20,739 nucleotides of DNA from JANNPJ01 sp031400005 (GTDB taxonomy: Bacteria; Actinomycetota; Actinomycetes; Actinomycetales; Kineosporiaceae): positions 1 through 20,739 of the forward strand of contig JANNPJ010000785.1 of the NCBI GenBank assembly GCA_031400005.1. The letters run 5' to 3'. A model generated the notes under the pieces. The model did no database searches, was not told where the DNA came from, and saw only the letters and a program-made list of their open reading frames with translations. Below, in pieces: positions 1 through 8,351 of the stretch; within the stretch, counting starts at the first letter, position 1; the number at the start of each line of letters is the position of its first letter. The position numbers were made by a program, and so were the translations under genes.

Positions 1-190
1 CAACGTCCCGGTCCCGGTCCCGATGGCCTACTACTCCTTCGGCGGCTGGAAGGACTCGCTCTTCGGCGACAAGCACATCCACGGTCCCGAAGGCATCTCG
101 TTCTACACCCGGGCCAAAGTCGTCACCTCGCGCTGGCCGCAGGTGAACCACCTGTCCGGATCCAGCCTCCAGTTCCCCACCGCTACCTGA
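1..190 (+). CDS. iolA: Methylmalonate-semialdehyde / malonate-semialdehyde dehydrogenase IolA (MmsA), C-terminal 62 residues
   Basis: Only the 3' end is present; the reading frame runs from base 2 to the TGA at 188-190. The visible residues carry the conserved C-terminal signature of CoA-acylating methylmalonate-semialdehyde dehydrogenases: a VPVPVPMAYYSFGGWK stretch, then SLFGDKHIHGPEGISFYTRAK and a final TSRWP. In inositol catabolism this cytosolic NAD-dependent enzyme oxidises malonate semialdehyde, released by the IolJ aldolase, to acetyl-CoA and CO2. The gene ends 10 nt before the iolE-type gene, so it is probably an upstream member of the same operon. The family also works in valine and thymine degradation, but the seven iol-type genes that follow favour the inositol role. 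The catalytic Cys and the NAD domain lie outside the window. Confidence 0.9.
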   Translation, partial: NVPVPVPMAYYSFGGWKDSLFGDKHIHGPEGISFYTRAKVVTSRWPQVNHLSGSSLQFPTAT

Positions 191-200
191 GCGAGGACCC

Positions 201-1097
201 ATGATCGAGTCCAGATTGTCTGCCGCACCGATCTCCTGGGGAGTATGCGAGGTTCCGGGCTGGGGTCAGTTGCTCCCGGCTGAGCGGGTTCTGGCCGAGA
301 TGCGCAGTGTCGGGCTGGACAGCACGGAACTGGGCGCGCCCGGTTTCCTGCCCGACACCGCCGAGGGGGTCCTCGAGGTCCTCGGTCGGCACGGCATGCG
401 CCTAGTCGGTGGGTTCGTGCCACTCGCTCTGCACGACCCCACCCAGCGCGAGGAGGCGCTGGCCCAGGCCGAGACCGCGGCGGCCCTGTTCGAGCGCTGC
501 GGCGCCGATCGGTTCGTCACCGCGGCGGTGATGGATCAGGCCTGGTCAGCGCCGGTCCGACTGGACGACGTCCAGTTGGGTTATCTGGTCGAAGGTCTCA
601 GCGCCGTCGATCAGATCTGCGAGCGACACGGGTTGGTTCAGACGCTGCACCCGCATGTCGATACCGTGGTCGAGACGGCCGAGGATGTTGCTCGGGTGCT
701 CGCAGCCAGCGATGTGCGCTGGTGTCTGGATACCGGCCACCTGGCCATCGGTGGCGTCGATCCGGTGCAGTTTGCCAGGGATTTCGCCGATCGGGTGGCG
801 CATGTTCACCTGAAGGACGTGGACTTGGCCGTCGCCCGCCGAGTCGCCGAACGTGAGCTGTCTCTCCTGCACGGTGTGCAACAGGGCCTTTTCCGCAGTC
901 TCGGCGCTGGCGACGTGCCGATTGACGAGGTGATCGGCGAACTGGAGCGGTCCGGATATCAGGGCCGGTACGTGCTCGAGCAGGACACCGCAATTACCGC
1001 AGAGGTACCCGAGCCAGGCACTGGCCCGGTGGAGGACGTCCGTGCGAGCGTGGAATTCCTCCGTCAGACCGTGGGATTGGTAGGGAGTAACAGATGA
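201..1097 (+). CDS. iolE: Inosose dehydratase-type TIM-barrel protein (IolE family)
   Basis: This is a 298-residue xylose-isomerase-like TIM-barrel protein. An IolE enzyme dehydrates 2-keto-myo-inositol (scyllo-inosose) to 3D-(3,5/4)-trihydroxycyclohexane-1,2-dione in the cytoplasm, using a divalent metal. Visible signatures are APISWGVCEVPGWG near the N-terminus (residues 9-22), STELGAPGFLP (41-51), LHPHVDT (149-155), CLDTGHLAIGGVDP (175-188), HVHLKDVD (201-208) and a late YVLEQD. The His, Glu and Asp residues in these blocks are the usual metal and substrate ligands of the fold. The ATG follows a GAGGA at about 7-nt spacing. The stop codon overlaps the iolG start in ATGA. It could instead be an inosose isomerase (IolI/IolH-like), since these families share the fold; the N-terminal block and the absence of any other dehydratase here favour IolE. 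Confidence 0.85.
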   Translation: MIESRLSAAPISWGVCEVPGWGQLLPAERVLAEMRSVGLDSTELGAPGFLPDTAEGVLEVLGRHGMRLVGGFVPLALHDPTQREEALAQAETAAALFERCGADRFVTAAVMDQAWSAPVRLDDVQLGYLVEGLSAVDQICERHGLVQTLHPHVDTVVETAEDVARVLAASDVRWCLDTGHLAIGGVDPVQFARDFADRVAHVHLKDVDLAVARRVAERELSLLHGVQQGLFRSLGAGDVPIDEVIGELERSGYQGRYVLEQDTAITAEVPEPGTGPVEDVRASVEFLRQTVGLVGSNR

Positions 1098-2143
1098 GTG
1101 CGGGATCGGGATTTGATCTGCCGCAAGAGATTACCGGTCCAGCAGTGCGGATCGCCGTGCTCGGCACCGGCCGGATCGGCCGGCTGCACGCGAGCCTGCT
1201 CGCGCGTGAGGTGCCGGGCGCTCGACTAGCCGCAGTCGGCGACGTCAACGCCGATTCCGCCCGCGCCTGCGCCGCCGAACTCGGCGTCCGGGCCGGCAGC
1301 GTCGACGAGATCTTGGCGGACCAGAACATTGACGCCGTCGCGGTCTGCTCGAGCACCGATACCCACGTCGACATCTCGGTGCAGGCGGCCAAAGCGGGCA
1401 AGGCGGTGTTCTGCGAAAAACCCCTCTCTCTCGATCTGTTGAGGGTGGACGAGGTGTTGGCCGCGGTGGCCGAGACCGGGGTGCCGTTCATGGTCGGCTT
1501 CAATCGGCGGTTCGACCCCGCGCATCAGGCCGTGCGGGACGCCGTCCACGCCGGTGAGGTGGGCGAGGTGCACCTGGTCAAGATCACCTCCAGGGACCCC
1601 GCGCCGCCACCGCCGGAATACGTCCGGGTATCCGGTGGGATCTTCCTCGATATGACCATTCATGACTTCGATATGGCTCGGTACATCACCGGATCCGAGG
1701 TGGTGGAGGTGTATGCCCGCGGTGAAGTGCGGGTCGACCCGAGGATCGGTGAAGAGAACGACGTCGACACGGCGGTCGTCGTGTTGACGCACGCTGATCG
1801 GACCATCACCGTGATCGACAACAGTCGGCAGGCGGTCTACGGGTTCGACCAGCGGGTGGAGGCCTTCGGCTCGGCGGGGGTGGCCCTCTCCGAGAATCCC
1901 CGAACCCACAGCACCATCGTGCTGAACAGCGGGCGAGCCAGCGCTCAGCCTTTGCCGTGGTTCTTCCTCGACCGGTATCTGGCCTCCTACCAACGAGAAT
2001 GGGCGGCTTTCGTCGATTATGTGCGGGACGGCGGCGACTCGCCGGTACCTGGTAGCGCCGGTCGCGCCCCGGTGGCGATCGGTCTCGCCGCCTGGCGCAG
2101 CCTGCGCGAGCGCCGACCGGTGCGACTCGACGAGATCGGCTGA
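1094..2143 (+). CDS. iolG: myo-Inositol 2-dehydrogenase (Gfo/Idh/MocA family)
   Basis: This 349-residue oxidoreductase has an N-terminal Rossmann domain with GTGRIG at residues 24-29 and the Gfo/Idh/MocA motif EKP at 108-110, where Lys109 is the catalytic lysine. The C-terminal domain has GGIFLDMTIHDFDMARY (181-197), whose Asp186 and His190 match the conserved substrate-binding and proton-relay pair. The family reaction is NAD-dependent oxidation of myo-inositol at C2 to scyllo-inosose, the first step of the pathway. The ATG at 1094 overlaps the upstream stop and has an AGGGAG ribosome site 6-7 nt before it. It adds about 18 residues ahead of the usual MRIAVLGTG-type start; a GTG at 1145 would give the shorter form but lacks an obvious ribosome site. 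Sequence alone does not separate myo- from D-chiro- or scyllo-inositol preference. Confidence 0.9.
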   Translation: MSAGSGFDLPQEITGPAVRIAVLGTGRIGRLHASLLAREVPGARLAAVGDVNADSARACAAELGVRAGSVDEILADQNIDAVAVCSSTDTHVDISVQAAKAGKAVFCEKPLSLDLLRVDEVLAAVAETGVPFMVGFNRRFDPAHQAVRDAVHAGEVGEVHLVKITSRDPAPPPPEYVRVSGGIFLDMTIHDFDMARYITGSEVVEVYARGEVRVDPRIGEENDVDTAVVVLTHADRTITVIDNSRQAVYGFDQRVEAFGSAGVALSENPRTHSTIVLNSGRASAQPLPWFFLDRYLASYQREWAAFVDYVRDGGDSPVPGSAGRAPVAIGLAAWRSLRERRPVRLDEIG

Positions 2144-2147
2144 TTTG

Positions 2148-3371
2148 ATGAAGCCGGTGGGTATCGCGGTCATCGGCTTCGGCTGGATGGGCCAGGCGCA
2201 CGCTCGTTCGGCTCGCCGACTGCCCACCCACTTCCCGGACCGGGCATATCACCCCGAGCTCGTCGTGGTCGCCGATGTCGATCCGGGACGTCGCGAACAG
2301 GGCTGCCGGGATTGGGGTTTCCAGCGTGCCACCGCCGACTGGCGGCAGGCGATCGAGGCACCGGACGTGGATGCCGTCTGGGTGACCGCGCCAAACATGA
2401 TGCACGTAGAACTGGTCGAGGCCGCCGCCGCGGCCGGCAAAGCGGTGTTCTGCGAGAAGCCGGTGGGTGGCCGGCCGGAGGACGTCGCCCGCGCCCGGGC
2501 CGCCACCGACGCGAGCCGCGTCCTCACCGGCGTCGGCTACAACTACCGCTGGGCCCCGCTGGTCCGGCACGCCCAGGCCATGATCGCCGAAGGGCTACTC
2601 GGTGAGATCACCCACTACCGGGGCAGGTTCTTCTCGATGTACGGCAGCGACCCGATGGGCCTGCTGTCCTGGCGGTTCCAGCTCGAGGAAGGCGGGTACG
2701 GCACCTCGTCCGACCTGCTCAGCCATTCCGTCGATCTGGCGCATTTCCTGCTTGGTGGCACCGTCCGGCGACTGGTCGGTTCCCGGGCAACCACGATCAC
2801 CCGCCGTCCGCTGCCGAGCGGGGCGGCCAGCCACTACGGGCGAGGCCGCCCGGAAGACCCGACCGGCGACGTCACCAATGAGGACTCGGTCAGCATGCTG
2901 GCCGAGTTCGACTCCGGGGTGAGTGCCGTCTTCGAGTCTTCCCGCAGCATCGTCGGACCCGAGTCACAGAACGCGTTCGAGGTCTACGGCACCAAAGGGG
3001 CCCTGGCCTGGAACCTGGAGAAGCTGAACGAGCTCCAGGTTTACTCGGTGGCCGGGGCAGCGGGCGGGACGGGTACCGGGTTGGCCGGGCTGAACTCTGG
3101 GTGGACGACGGTTTACGGTGGCGACCGGTTTCCCTACCACGGTGCCTTCGTGCCGGGCAGCGCCAACGCGATCGGCTTCGAAGATCTGGTGGCGATCGAG
3201 GACCACGAGTTCCTCCAGGCCCTGACCACCGGCTCCGGGTTCGCCCCCGGACTGGCCGAGGCCGCCGACTTCGCCGCCGTCCAAGCCGCCCTGATCCGCT
3301 CCTGGGACAGCGGCGGGTGGACGGACGTCGTCCCGCTGGCGCTCGCGGTCGAATCGGAGCAGATCAGATGA
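2148..3371 (+). CDS. Second Gfo/Idh/MocA oxidoreductase of the inositol operon, substrate unknown
   Basis: This 407-residue protein is a second NAD(P)-dependent oxidoreductase placed between iolG and iolC. The Rossmann signature IGFGWMGQAH lies at residues 9-18, EKPVG at 103-107, YNYRWAPLV at 131-139, and TSSDLLSHSVDLAHFLLGG at 186-204 with the Asp189/His193 catalytic pair. It is longer than iolG and only distantly similar to it, so it is not a recent tandem copy. The frame is open further upstream, but the ATG at 2148 lies 4 nt after the iolG stop and directly precedes the nucleotide-binding strand. The 3' end overlaps iolC in ATGA. Within an iol operon such proteins oxidise stereoisomers or derivatives, for example scyllo-inositol (IolX/IolW-like) or D-chiro-inositol. 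Which one applies here is inference. Confidence 0.85.
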   Translation: MKPVGIAVIGFGWMGQAHARSARRLPTHFPDRAYHPELVVVADVDPGRREQGCRDWGFQRATADWRQAIEAPDVDAVWVTAPNMMHVELVEAAAAAGKAVFCEKPVGGRPEDVARARAATDASRVLTGVGYNYRWAPLVRHAQAMIAEGLLGEITHYRGRFFSMYGSDPMGLLSWRFQLEEGGYGTSSDLLSHSVDLAHFLLGGTVRRLVGSRATTITRRPLPSGAASHYGRGRPEDPTGDVTNEDSVSMLAEFDSGVSAVFESSRSIVGPESQNAFEVYGTKGALAWNLEKLNELQVYSVAGAAGGTGTGLAGLNSGWTTVYGGDRFPYHGAFVPGSANAIGFEDLVAIEDHEFLQALTTGSGFAPGLAEAADFAAVQAALIRSWDSGGWTDVVPLALAVESEQIR

Positions 3372-4327
3372 CCTCAGCCGAAGTGATCACCGTTGGCCGG
3401 GTCGGCGTCGATCTTTACCCGGAGCAGTCGGGGGTGCCGCTGGCCGATGTCAGCACCTTCGCCAAGTCTCTCGGCGGCACGGCGACAAACGTTGCGGTCG
3501 GAGCAGCCCGGCTGGGTCATGCCAGCGCAATCCTCACCAAGGTCGGCCCGGACAGCTTCGGCGACTACGTGCGGACGGCGTTGGCCGGGTTCGACGTCGA
3601 CCCGCAGTTCGTCGGCACCGCCCACGACCTGCTCACTCCAGTGGTGTTTTGCGCGCTCGACCCGCCGGAGGACCCGCCGCTGCTGTTCTACCGGCTGCCG
3701 ATCGCCCCCGATCTGACCTTGACCAAGGACGACGTGCCCTGGGACGCCGTTCACGACGTCCCGGTGCTCTGGGTGACCGGCACCGGCGTGTCGGTGGAGC
3801 CGTCCCGGGCCACGCACTACGCGATGCTCGAGCACCGCGGCCGGCCGGAGCCGGGCAGCGGCCGGTGGACGGTGCTGGACCTGGACTGGCGCGAGACGTT
3901 CTGGCCGAGTCCGGAAGACGCCCGGCGCGAGTACCGGACGCTCTTGACGAAGGTCAACGTCGCTGTGGGCAATCGGGCCGAAGTCGAGGTCGCGGTGGGT
4001 ACCGCCGATCCCGAAACCGCCGCCGGCAGATTACTGGATCTCGGCGTAGAGATCGTGTTGGTGAAGAAGGGTGCCGAAGGTGTGTTGGTGGCCAGCCAGG
4101 CGGGCATGGTCACGGTGCCACCGACGCCGGTGACGGTGGTGTGCGGCCTGGGCGCGGGCGATGCCTTCGGGGCGGCCCTGGTACATGGCTTGCTGAGCGG
4201 TTGGCCGCCGGAGCGTTGCGGGCAATACGCCAATGCCGCCGGGGCGATCGTCGCCTCCCGGCTGGCCTGCGCCGACGCCATGCCCACGATCGACGAACTG
4301 AACACTGTCCTAGGAGTTACTCGATGA
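3368..4327 (+). CDS. iolC: 5-Dehydro-2-deoxygluconokinase (PfkB-family carbohydrate kinase)
   Basis: This 319-residue ribokinase/PfkB-type kinase phosphorylates 5-keto-2-deoxygluconate with ATP, giving the 6-phosphate that the IolJ aldolase cleaves. Both PfkB signatures are visible: the N-terminal substrate block KSLGGTATNVAVGAARLG (residues 33-50) and the C-terminal GLGAGDAFGAALVHGLL block from residue 260, with Asp265 as the catalytic base and the anion-hole glycines before it. IolC-typical features include the early VGRVGVDLYPEQ and the LDLDWRETFW segment (170-179). The frame is open upstream, but the ATG at 3368 overlaps the previous stop (ATGA) and starts the first beta strand, so it is the natural start. 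The family includes fructokinases and ribokinases; the operon context makes IolC the best call. Confidence 0.92.
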   Translation: MTSAEVITVGRVGVDLYPEQSGVPLADVSTFAKSLGGTATNVAVGAARLGHASAILTKVGPDSFGDYVRTALAGFDVDPQFVGTAHDLLTPVVFCALDPPEDPPLLFYRLPIAPDLTLTKDDVPWDAVHDVPVLWVTGTGVSVEPSRATHYAMLEHRGRPEPGSGRWTVLDLDWRETFWPSPEDARREYRTLLTKVNVAVGNRAEVEVAVGTADPETAAGRLLDLGVEIVLVKKGAEGVLVASQAGMVTVPPTPVTVVCGLGAGDAFGAALVHGLLSGWPPERCGQYANAAGAIVASRLACADAMPTIDELNTVLGVTR

Positions 4328-5322
4328 CCATGACCACCACTAACGGGGACCCCGCCGCTGGACCCGCAGTAGCGGTTCCCCGGGTGCATCGGCCGATCAC
4401 CGATCAGCAGTGGGAGATGCTGCTGGAATCCCGGGCGCTGCATCCGGAGGCGATCCTGGACGGTTACGCCTCCCGGCACCGACCGCGCCGGTTGGTGTCC
4501 GAACGAGGCACGTTGTTTCTGGTGGCCGCCGATCACGCGGCCCGTGGAGCACTCAGCACCGGTGGCGACCCGATGGCGATGGCCGACCGGCGTGGTTTGC
4601 TCGACCGGCTGATCACCGCTCTCGCCCACCCGGATGTGGACGGCCTGCTCGGTTCGCCGGATGTGGTGGAGGAGTTGCTGCTGCTCGGGGCCTTGGAGAA
4701 CAAGGTGGTGATCGGCTCGATGAACCGCGGCGGTTTGGCCGGGGCCAGTTGGGAGATCGACGACCGGTTCACCGGGTATGACGCGGCCGGGATCGCCGCC
4801 GCCCGGTTGGAAGGCGGCAAGATGCTGCTTCGGCTGGTCGATGGGGATGCCGGGACCGTGCCGACGTTGCAGGCTTGCGCCGCTGCCGTGACCGACCTGG
4901 CCCGGCACCGATTGATGGCGATGGTCGAGCCGCTGCCGTACGCCCGGGACGATTCCGGTGCCTTGGTCCTGCAGCGCGACGCGCACTCGCTGGCTCGGGC
5001 CGTGACCGTCGCCTCGGCCTTGGGCACCACCAGCGCGCACACCTGGTTGAAGCTGCCCGCCTGCGACGATCCGGAGATCGTGCTCGGGGCGACCACCTTG
5101 CCGTGCGTGGTCCTCGGCGGGCCGCCGAGCTCCGACCCGGCTGCCGACCTGAACTCCTGGGGTCGCAGCCTGCGGGTCCCGACGACCCGGGGACTGGTTG
5201 TCGGCCGAGCCCTGCTCTACCCGCCGGACGGCAACGTGTACGCCGCGGTGGACGCCGCCGCGAAGTTGTTGCGCGCGGTGACCGATTCGGCCGACGGTGC
5301 AAAGCCCGGGTCCGGCGCATGA
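4324..5322 (+). CDS. Class I aldolase-like (beta/alpha)8 protein, IolJ-type role (Cgl0158-like family)
   Basis: This 332-residue protein matches the DeoC/LacD-type aldolase family found in actinobacterial inositol operons and often annotated as deoxyribose-phosphate aldolase or Cgl0158-like. Recognisable segments are LFLVAADHAARGAL (after a short N-terminal arm), KVVIGSMNRGGLAGASWE, EGGKMLLRLV and SAHTWLKLP, where the Lys is a candidate Schiff-base residue, and then a late LVVGRALLYP. The inferred reaction is cleavage of 2-deoxy-5-keto-gluconate 6-phosphate to dihydroxyacetone phosphate and malonate semialdehyde, joining IolC to IolA. No separate IolJ or fructose-bisphosphate aldolase is visible in the window, which fits this gene filling that step. 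Start ATG 4324 overlaps the iolC stop. An ATG 6 nt later (4330) is an equally possible start. The exact reaction is inference. Confidence 0.8.
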   Translation: MTMTTTNGDPAAGPAVAVPRVHRPITDQQWEMLLESRALHPEAILDGYASRHRPRRLVSERGTLFLVAADHAARGALSTGGDPMAMADRRGLLDRLITALAHPDVDGLLGSPDVVEELLLLGALENKVVIGSMNRGGLAGASWEIDDRFTGYDAAGIAAARLEGGKMLLRLVDGDAGTVPTLQACAAAVTDLARHRLMAMVEPLPYARDDSGALVLQRDAHSLARAVTVASALGTTSAHTWLKLPACDDPEIVLGATTLPCVVLGGPPSSDPAADLNSWGRSLRVPTTRGLVVGRALLYPPDGNVYAAVDAAAKLLRAVTDSADGAKPGSGA

Positions 5323-6290
5323 CCGCCGATGGCGCGCGACTGCACCGGCCATGGCCGAGTGTCTCCGGTTCGCCGACCTCGGCGGGGGTGCTGCTGAGCC
5401 CGGAGTCGGCGGGCTGGACCTACGCCGGGTTGCAGGTCTTCGAACTCGAACCAGGCGTGCCGTGCACGGTGGCCACCGGCGAGACCGAGGTCTTCGTGCT
5501 CCCGCTGGCCGGTGCCCTGACCGTCGAGGTGGCGCAGGTGGCGTCCCCCGCCACCCCGGAGGCGAATTTCGTTCTGAACGGCCGGGCTTCGGTCTTCGAG
5601 CGGGTGACGGACTTCGCCTATGTCGGTCGAGACAGCGTGATTCGCCTGCTCAGTGCGCAAGGGGCAGAGGTGGCGTTGCCCTCGGCCAGGTGCGAGCGGC
5701 GACTGGAACCGAAGTACGGACCGGCGGAAGCCGTTCCAGTGGAGGTTCGGGGCGCCGGTCCGGCCACCCGCCAGGTGACGAACTTCGGCTCGCCGGGAGT
5801 TTGGGACCACGCCGAGCGGCTGATCGCCTGCGAGTTGATCACCCCGGCCGGGAACTGGTCCAGCTACCCGCCGCACAAGCACGACATCACCGACCCGTGC
5901 CCGGTGTCGAACGAGGAGATCTACTTCTTCAAGATCGCCGGCCCGGACGGGGTGACGCCGAGCCGAGAAGGGTTCGGTCTGCACCGCACCTTCACCGGAC
6001 CCGAGCACGTCAAGGCCGGGCTCGCCGAGCTCGACGAGACCGTGGAAGTGCGGGACGGCGACGTGTTCTGTATCCCGTACGGATATCACGGACCGTGCGT
6101 GGCCGCCCCCGGCTACGACATGTACTACCTGAACGTGCTGGCCGGGCCCGGCACCGGAGACGACCGGTCGATGGCCTTCTGTGACGAACCCGCCCACGCC
6201 TGGGTGCGGGACGCCTGGCCGAATACCCCAGCCGACCCCCGCTGCCCCGTCACCACCGCCGCCGGCCGACGAATTTCTGTGAAGGAGTGA
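5319..6290 (+). CDS. iolB: 5-Deoxy-glucuronate isomerase
   Basis: This 323-residue bicupin isomerises 5-deoxy-D-glucuronate, the product of IolD, to 5-keto-2-deoxygluconate, the substrate of IolC. The diagnostic second-cupin blocks are all present: RQVTNFG (residues 151-157), ELITPAGNWSSYPPHKHD (172-189, with His186 and His188 as metal ligands), NEEIYFF (198-204, with Glu200 as a likely third ligand) and IPYGYHGPC (252-260, with His257 as a likely fourth), followed by APGYDMYYLNVLAG. Length fits the family, perhaps slightly long. The ATG at 5319 overlaps the aldolase stop in ATGA. The gene ends 4 nt before iolD, and an AAGGAG at the end of iolB serves as the iolD ribosome site. Confidence is high because the HKHD block is highly specific. 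Confidence 0.95.
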   Translation: MTADGARLHRPWPSVSGSPTSAGVLLSPESAGWTYAGLQVFELEPGVPCTVATGETEVFVLPLAGALTVEVAQVASPATPEANFVLNGRASVFERVTDFAYVGRDSVIRLLSAQGAEVALPSARCERRLEPKYGPAEAVPVEVRGAGPATRQVTNFGSPGVWDHAERLIACELITPAGNWSSYPPHKHDITDPCPVSNEEIYFFKIAGPDGVTPSREGFGLHRTFTGPEHVKAGLAELDETVEVRDGDVFCIPYGYHGPCVAAPGYDMYYLNVLAGPGTGDDRSMAFCDEPAHAWVRDAWPNTPADPRCPVTTAAGRRISVKE

Positions 6291-6294
6291 ACCG

Positions 6295-8193
6295 ATGCGT
6301 TTGACCACGGCACAGGCCCTCGTCCGGTGGCTGCTCGCGCAGCGCTCGGAGTTCCTAGACGGTACCGAAGTGCCTCTCTTCGCTGGGGTTTTCGGTATCT
6401 TTGGGCATGGAAACGTGCTCGGTCTGGGCACCGCGTTGCACGCCGTCCGATCGGAACTGCCTACCTGGCGAGGGCAAACCGAGCAGGGGATGGCACTGGC
6501 CGCCGTCGCCTACGCGAAGGCCACCGACCGCCGTCAGGTGATGGTTGCGACGTCCTCCATCGGCCCGGGAGCGCTGAACATGGTGACCGCCGCCGGGCTG
6601 GCCCACGCCAACCGACTCCCGGTCCTGCTGTTGCCCGGCGACACTTTTACCGGCCGCGCGTCCGACCCGGTGCTGCAGCAAGTGGAGCACTACGGCGACC
6701 CGACGACCTCGGTCAACGACGCATTCCGGCCGGTCAGCAGGTACTTCGACCGCATCGTCCGGCCGGAGCAGTTGATTTCGACGCTGCCCCAGGTTGCTCG
6801 CGTGCTCACCGACCCGGCCGATGCCGGACCGGTGGTGCTGGCGCTTCCACAGGACGTCCAGGTGGAGGAGTTCGACTTTCCGGACGCAATGTTCGTGCCA
6901 CGGCTGAACCGCACGCCCCGGCCGCGCCCGGATGTCACCGCGCTTGCCGAGGCCGCCGAGATGCTGCGGGCCGCTCGCCGTCCGCTGCTCGTGGTCGGCG
7001 GTGGAGCGCGCTACTCCGGTGCCGCCGCCGCGTTGATCGATTTTGCCCAGGCGCACGGCGTTCCGCTGGTGGAGACCCCGGCCGGTCGCACCCTGGTGCC
7101 GCACGACCACCCGCTGCACGCCGGCCCGCTCGGAATCATCGGCTCGTCGTCCGCCAATACCCTGGCCGGGCAGGCGGACGTCGTGGTCGCCGTCGGAACC
7201 CGGTTGCAGGACTTCACCACCGCCTCATGGACGGTGTTCGCCGACGGAGCCCGGGTGATCGCGATCAACGCGGCTCGGTTCGATGCCGTCAAACATGCCT
7301 CGCACGCGGTGGTCGGGGATGCCCGGGAGACCATCACCGAGCTGGACGCCGCCTTGGCCGGCTGGTCCGCGGACCACCAATGGACGTCGGCCGCGGCCGG
7401 TGAGCGAACCCGCTGGGACGGGCACGTCGATGAACTCCGGGCCGGGGTTGCCCCGGACGGTGCGCTCAGCTACGCCCAAGTGGTCGGGGTGGTGAATGAC
7501 GCCTCGGGGCCGGACGACTATGTGCTCACCTCTTCCGGCGGGATGCCGGGTGAGCTGGTCGGCGGATGGCGCACCGTGCAGCGTGAAATCAATCCGCAGG
7601 CAGCCACTTCCGGTGCCACGATGGATATGGAGTACGGCTTCTCCTGCATGGGTTATGAGGTGGCCGGGCCGTGGGGGGCCTCGATCGCCCGGGCCAAAAC
7701 CCATCCGGACGGCGTCGTCACCGCCATGCTTGGGGATGGCTCGTATTTGATGCTCAACTCGGAGCTGTTTTCCGCGGCCTTCGCCGGGCATCCGTTCGTG
7801 GCGGTGGTCTGTGACAACGGCGGCTATGCCGTCATTCATCGGCTTCAAACTGGCCAGGGTGCAGACGGTTTCAACAACATGTACGCCGACTGCGAGGGCC
7901 CAGGAGCCAAGCAAGGCGGAATTCGGGTCGACTTCGCCGCTCATGCGGCAGCCCTCGGCTGTGTCGTCGAGGACGTGCCGGAGGGCAGCGGTCTCAACGC
8001 CGTCCGGTCCGCTTACGCTCGAGCTCGCACCGCCGCCGTCCGCGAACGTCGTCCGGCCGTCGTCCTGGTCCGGACCCATCCGAGCACCTGGACCGAGTCG
8101 GGTGCGTGGTGGGAGGTCGGGGTGCCGGCGTCGCTGTCCGGTCGGGCCGAGCACGAGGCGGGCAAAGCCCGTCAGCAGCGCTGGCTCGGCTGA
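6295..8193 (+). CDS. iolD: 3D-(3,5/4)-trihydroxycyclohexane-1,2-dione hydrolase (ThDP-dependent)
   Basis: This 632-residue ThDP-dependent enzyme of the acetolactate-synthase superfamily hydrolytically opens the cyclohexanedione ring to 5-deoxyglucuronate. The N-terminal PYR domain contains FGIFGHGNVLGLGTAL (residues 33-48) and RGQTEQGMALAA with Glu63 as the conserved cofactor-activating glutamate. The central domain has LLVVGGGARYSGA. The C-terminal PP domain has the ThDP motif starting GDGSYLMLNSE at about residue 480 and ending CDNGGYAVI. The LFAGVFGIFGHGN start and the MEYGFSCMGYEVAG segment are characteristic of IolD. ATG 6295 follows an AAGGAG with 7-nt spacing. It is the last recognised gene of the operon. 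The 158 nt between its stop and the next start hold no convincing gene, only regulator promoter sequence. Confidence 0.93.
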   Translation: MRLTTAQALVRWLLAQRSEFLDGTEVPLFAGVFGIFGHGNVLGLGTALHAVRSELPTWRGQTEQGMALAAVAYAKATDRRQVMVATSSIGPGALNMVTAAGLAHANRLPVLLLPGDTFTGRASDPVLQQVEHYGDPTTSVNDAFRPVSRYFDRIVRPEQLISTLPQVARVLTDPADAGPVVLALPQDVQVEEFDFPDAMFVPRLNRTPRPRPDVTALAEAAEMLRAARRPLLVVGGGARYSGAAAALIDFAQAHGVPLVETPAGRTLVPHDHPLHAGPLGIIGSSSANTLAGQADVVVAVGTRLQDFTTASWTVFADGARVIAINAARFDAVKHASHAVVGDARETITELDAALAGWSADHQWTSAAAGERTRWDGHVDELRAGVAPDGALSYAQVVGVVNDASGPDDYVLTSSGGMPGELVGGWRTVQREINPQAATSGATMDMEYGFSCMGYEVAGPWGASIARAKTHPDGVVTAMLGDGSYLMLNSELFSAAFAGHPFVAVVCDNGGYAVIHRLQTGQGADGFNNMYADCEGPGAKQGGIRVDFAAHAAALGCVVEDVPEGSGLNAVRSAYARARTAAVRERRPAVVLVRTHPSTWTESGAWWEVGVPASLSGRAEHEAGKARQQRWLG

Positions 8194-8331
8194 GCGGCAC
8201 GCGCGTCGATCCCAGTCTCGTGGACGTTCGCGTATCGGTGGCCACCAGCCGGGATTTCCGTGACTATGCGGCCGATGCCGCCGCCACCGGCGTCTGGACG
8301 CCTGAGTAACCACCGTGGTCCGTCTCGTGTT

Positions 8332-8349
8332 TGTCCTTACATATCGACC
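8332..8349 (+). promoter_or_regulatory. Candidate operator of the GntR regulator (autoregulatory site)
   Basis: The sequence TGTCCTTACATATCGACC lies directly ahead of the regulator gene. It matches 13 of 18 positions with TGTCCTTATGTCTTGACA found upstream of the transaldolase gene (minus strand, 10386-10403). The first ten bases fit the IolR consensus KGWCHTRACA, as I recall it from Corynebacterium glutamicum, at 9 of 10 positions. If transcription starts near 8382 from a TAGGCT at 8369-8374, the site covers the -35 region, which would suit repression. The function is inferred from these two occurrences. Confidence 0.45.
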
Positions 8350-8351
8350 TA

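Noticed and set aside
5..22. Three tandem GTCCCG hexamers at the left edge
   Set aside because: They encode the VPVPVP stretch that belongs to the conserved C-terminal block of methylmalonate-semialdehyde dehydrogenases, so this is protein constraint rather than a repeat element.
4031..5352. Long open frames on the minus strand opposite iolC and the aldolase gene (and similar ones opposite most other genes)
   Set aside because: They are rich in Arg, Pro, Gly and His, have no domain signature, and mirror well-identified genes; they are typical antisense shadows of high-GC coding DNA.
8194..8330. Possible small gene or gene remnant after iolD (open frame ending at 8309 with a VATSRDFRDYAADAAATGVWTPE-like end)
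   Set aside because: The non-iolD part is only about 35 codons, has no ribosome site and matches nothing I recognise; GC-rich DNA gives such frames by chance.
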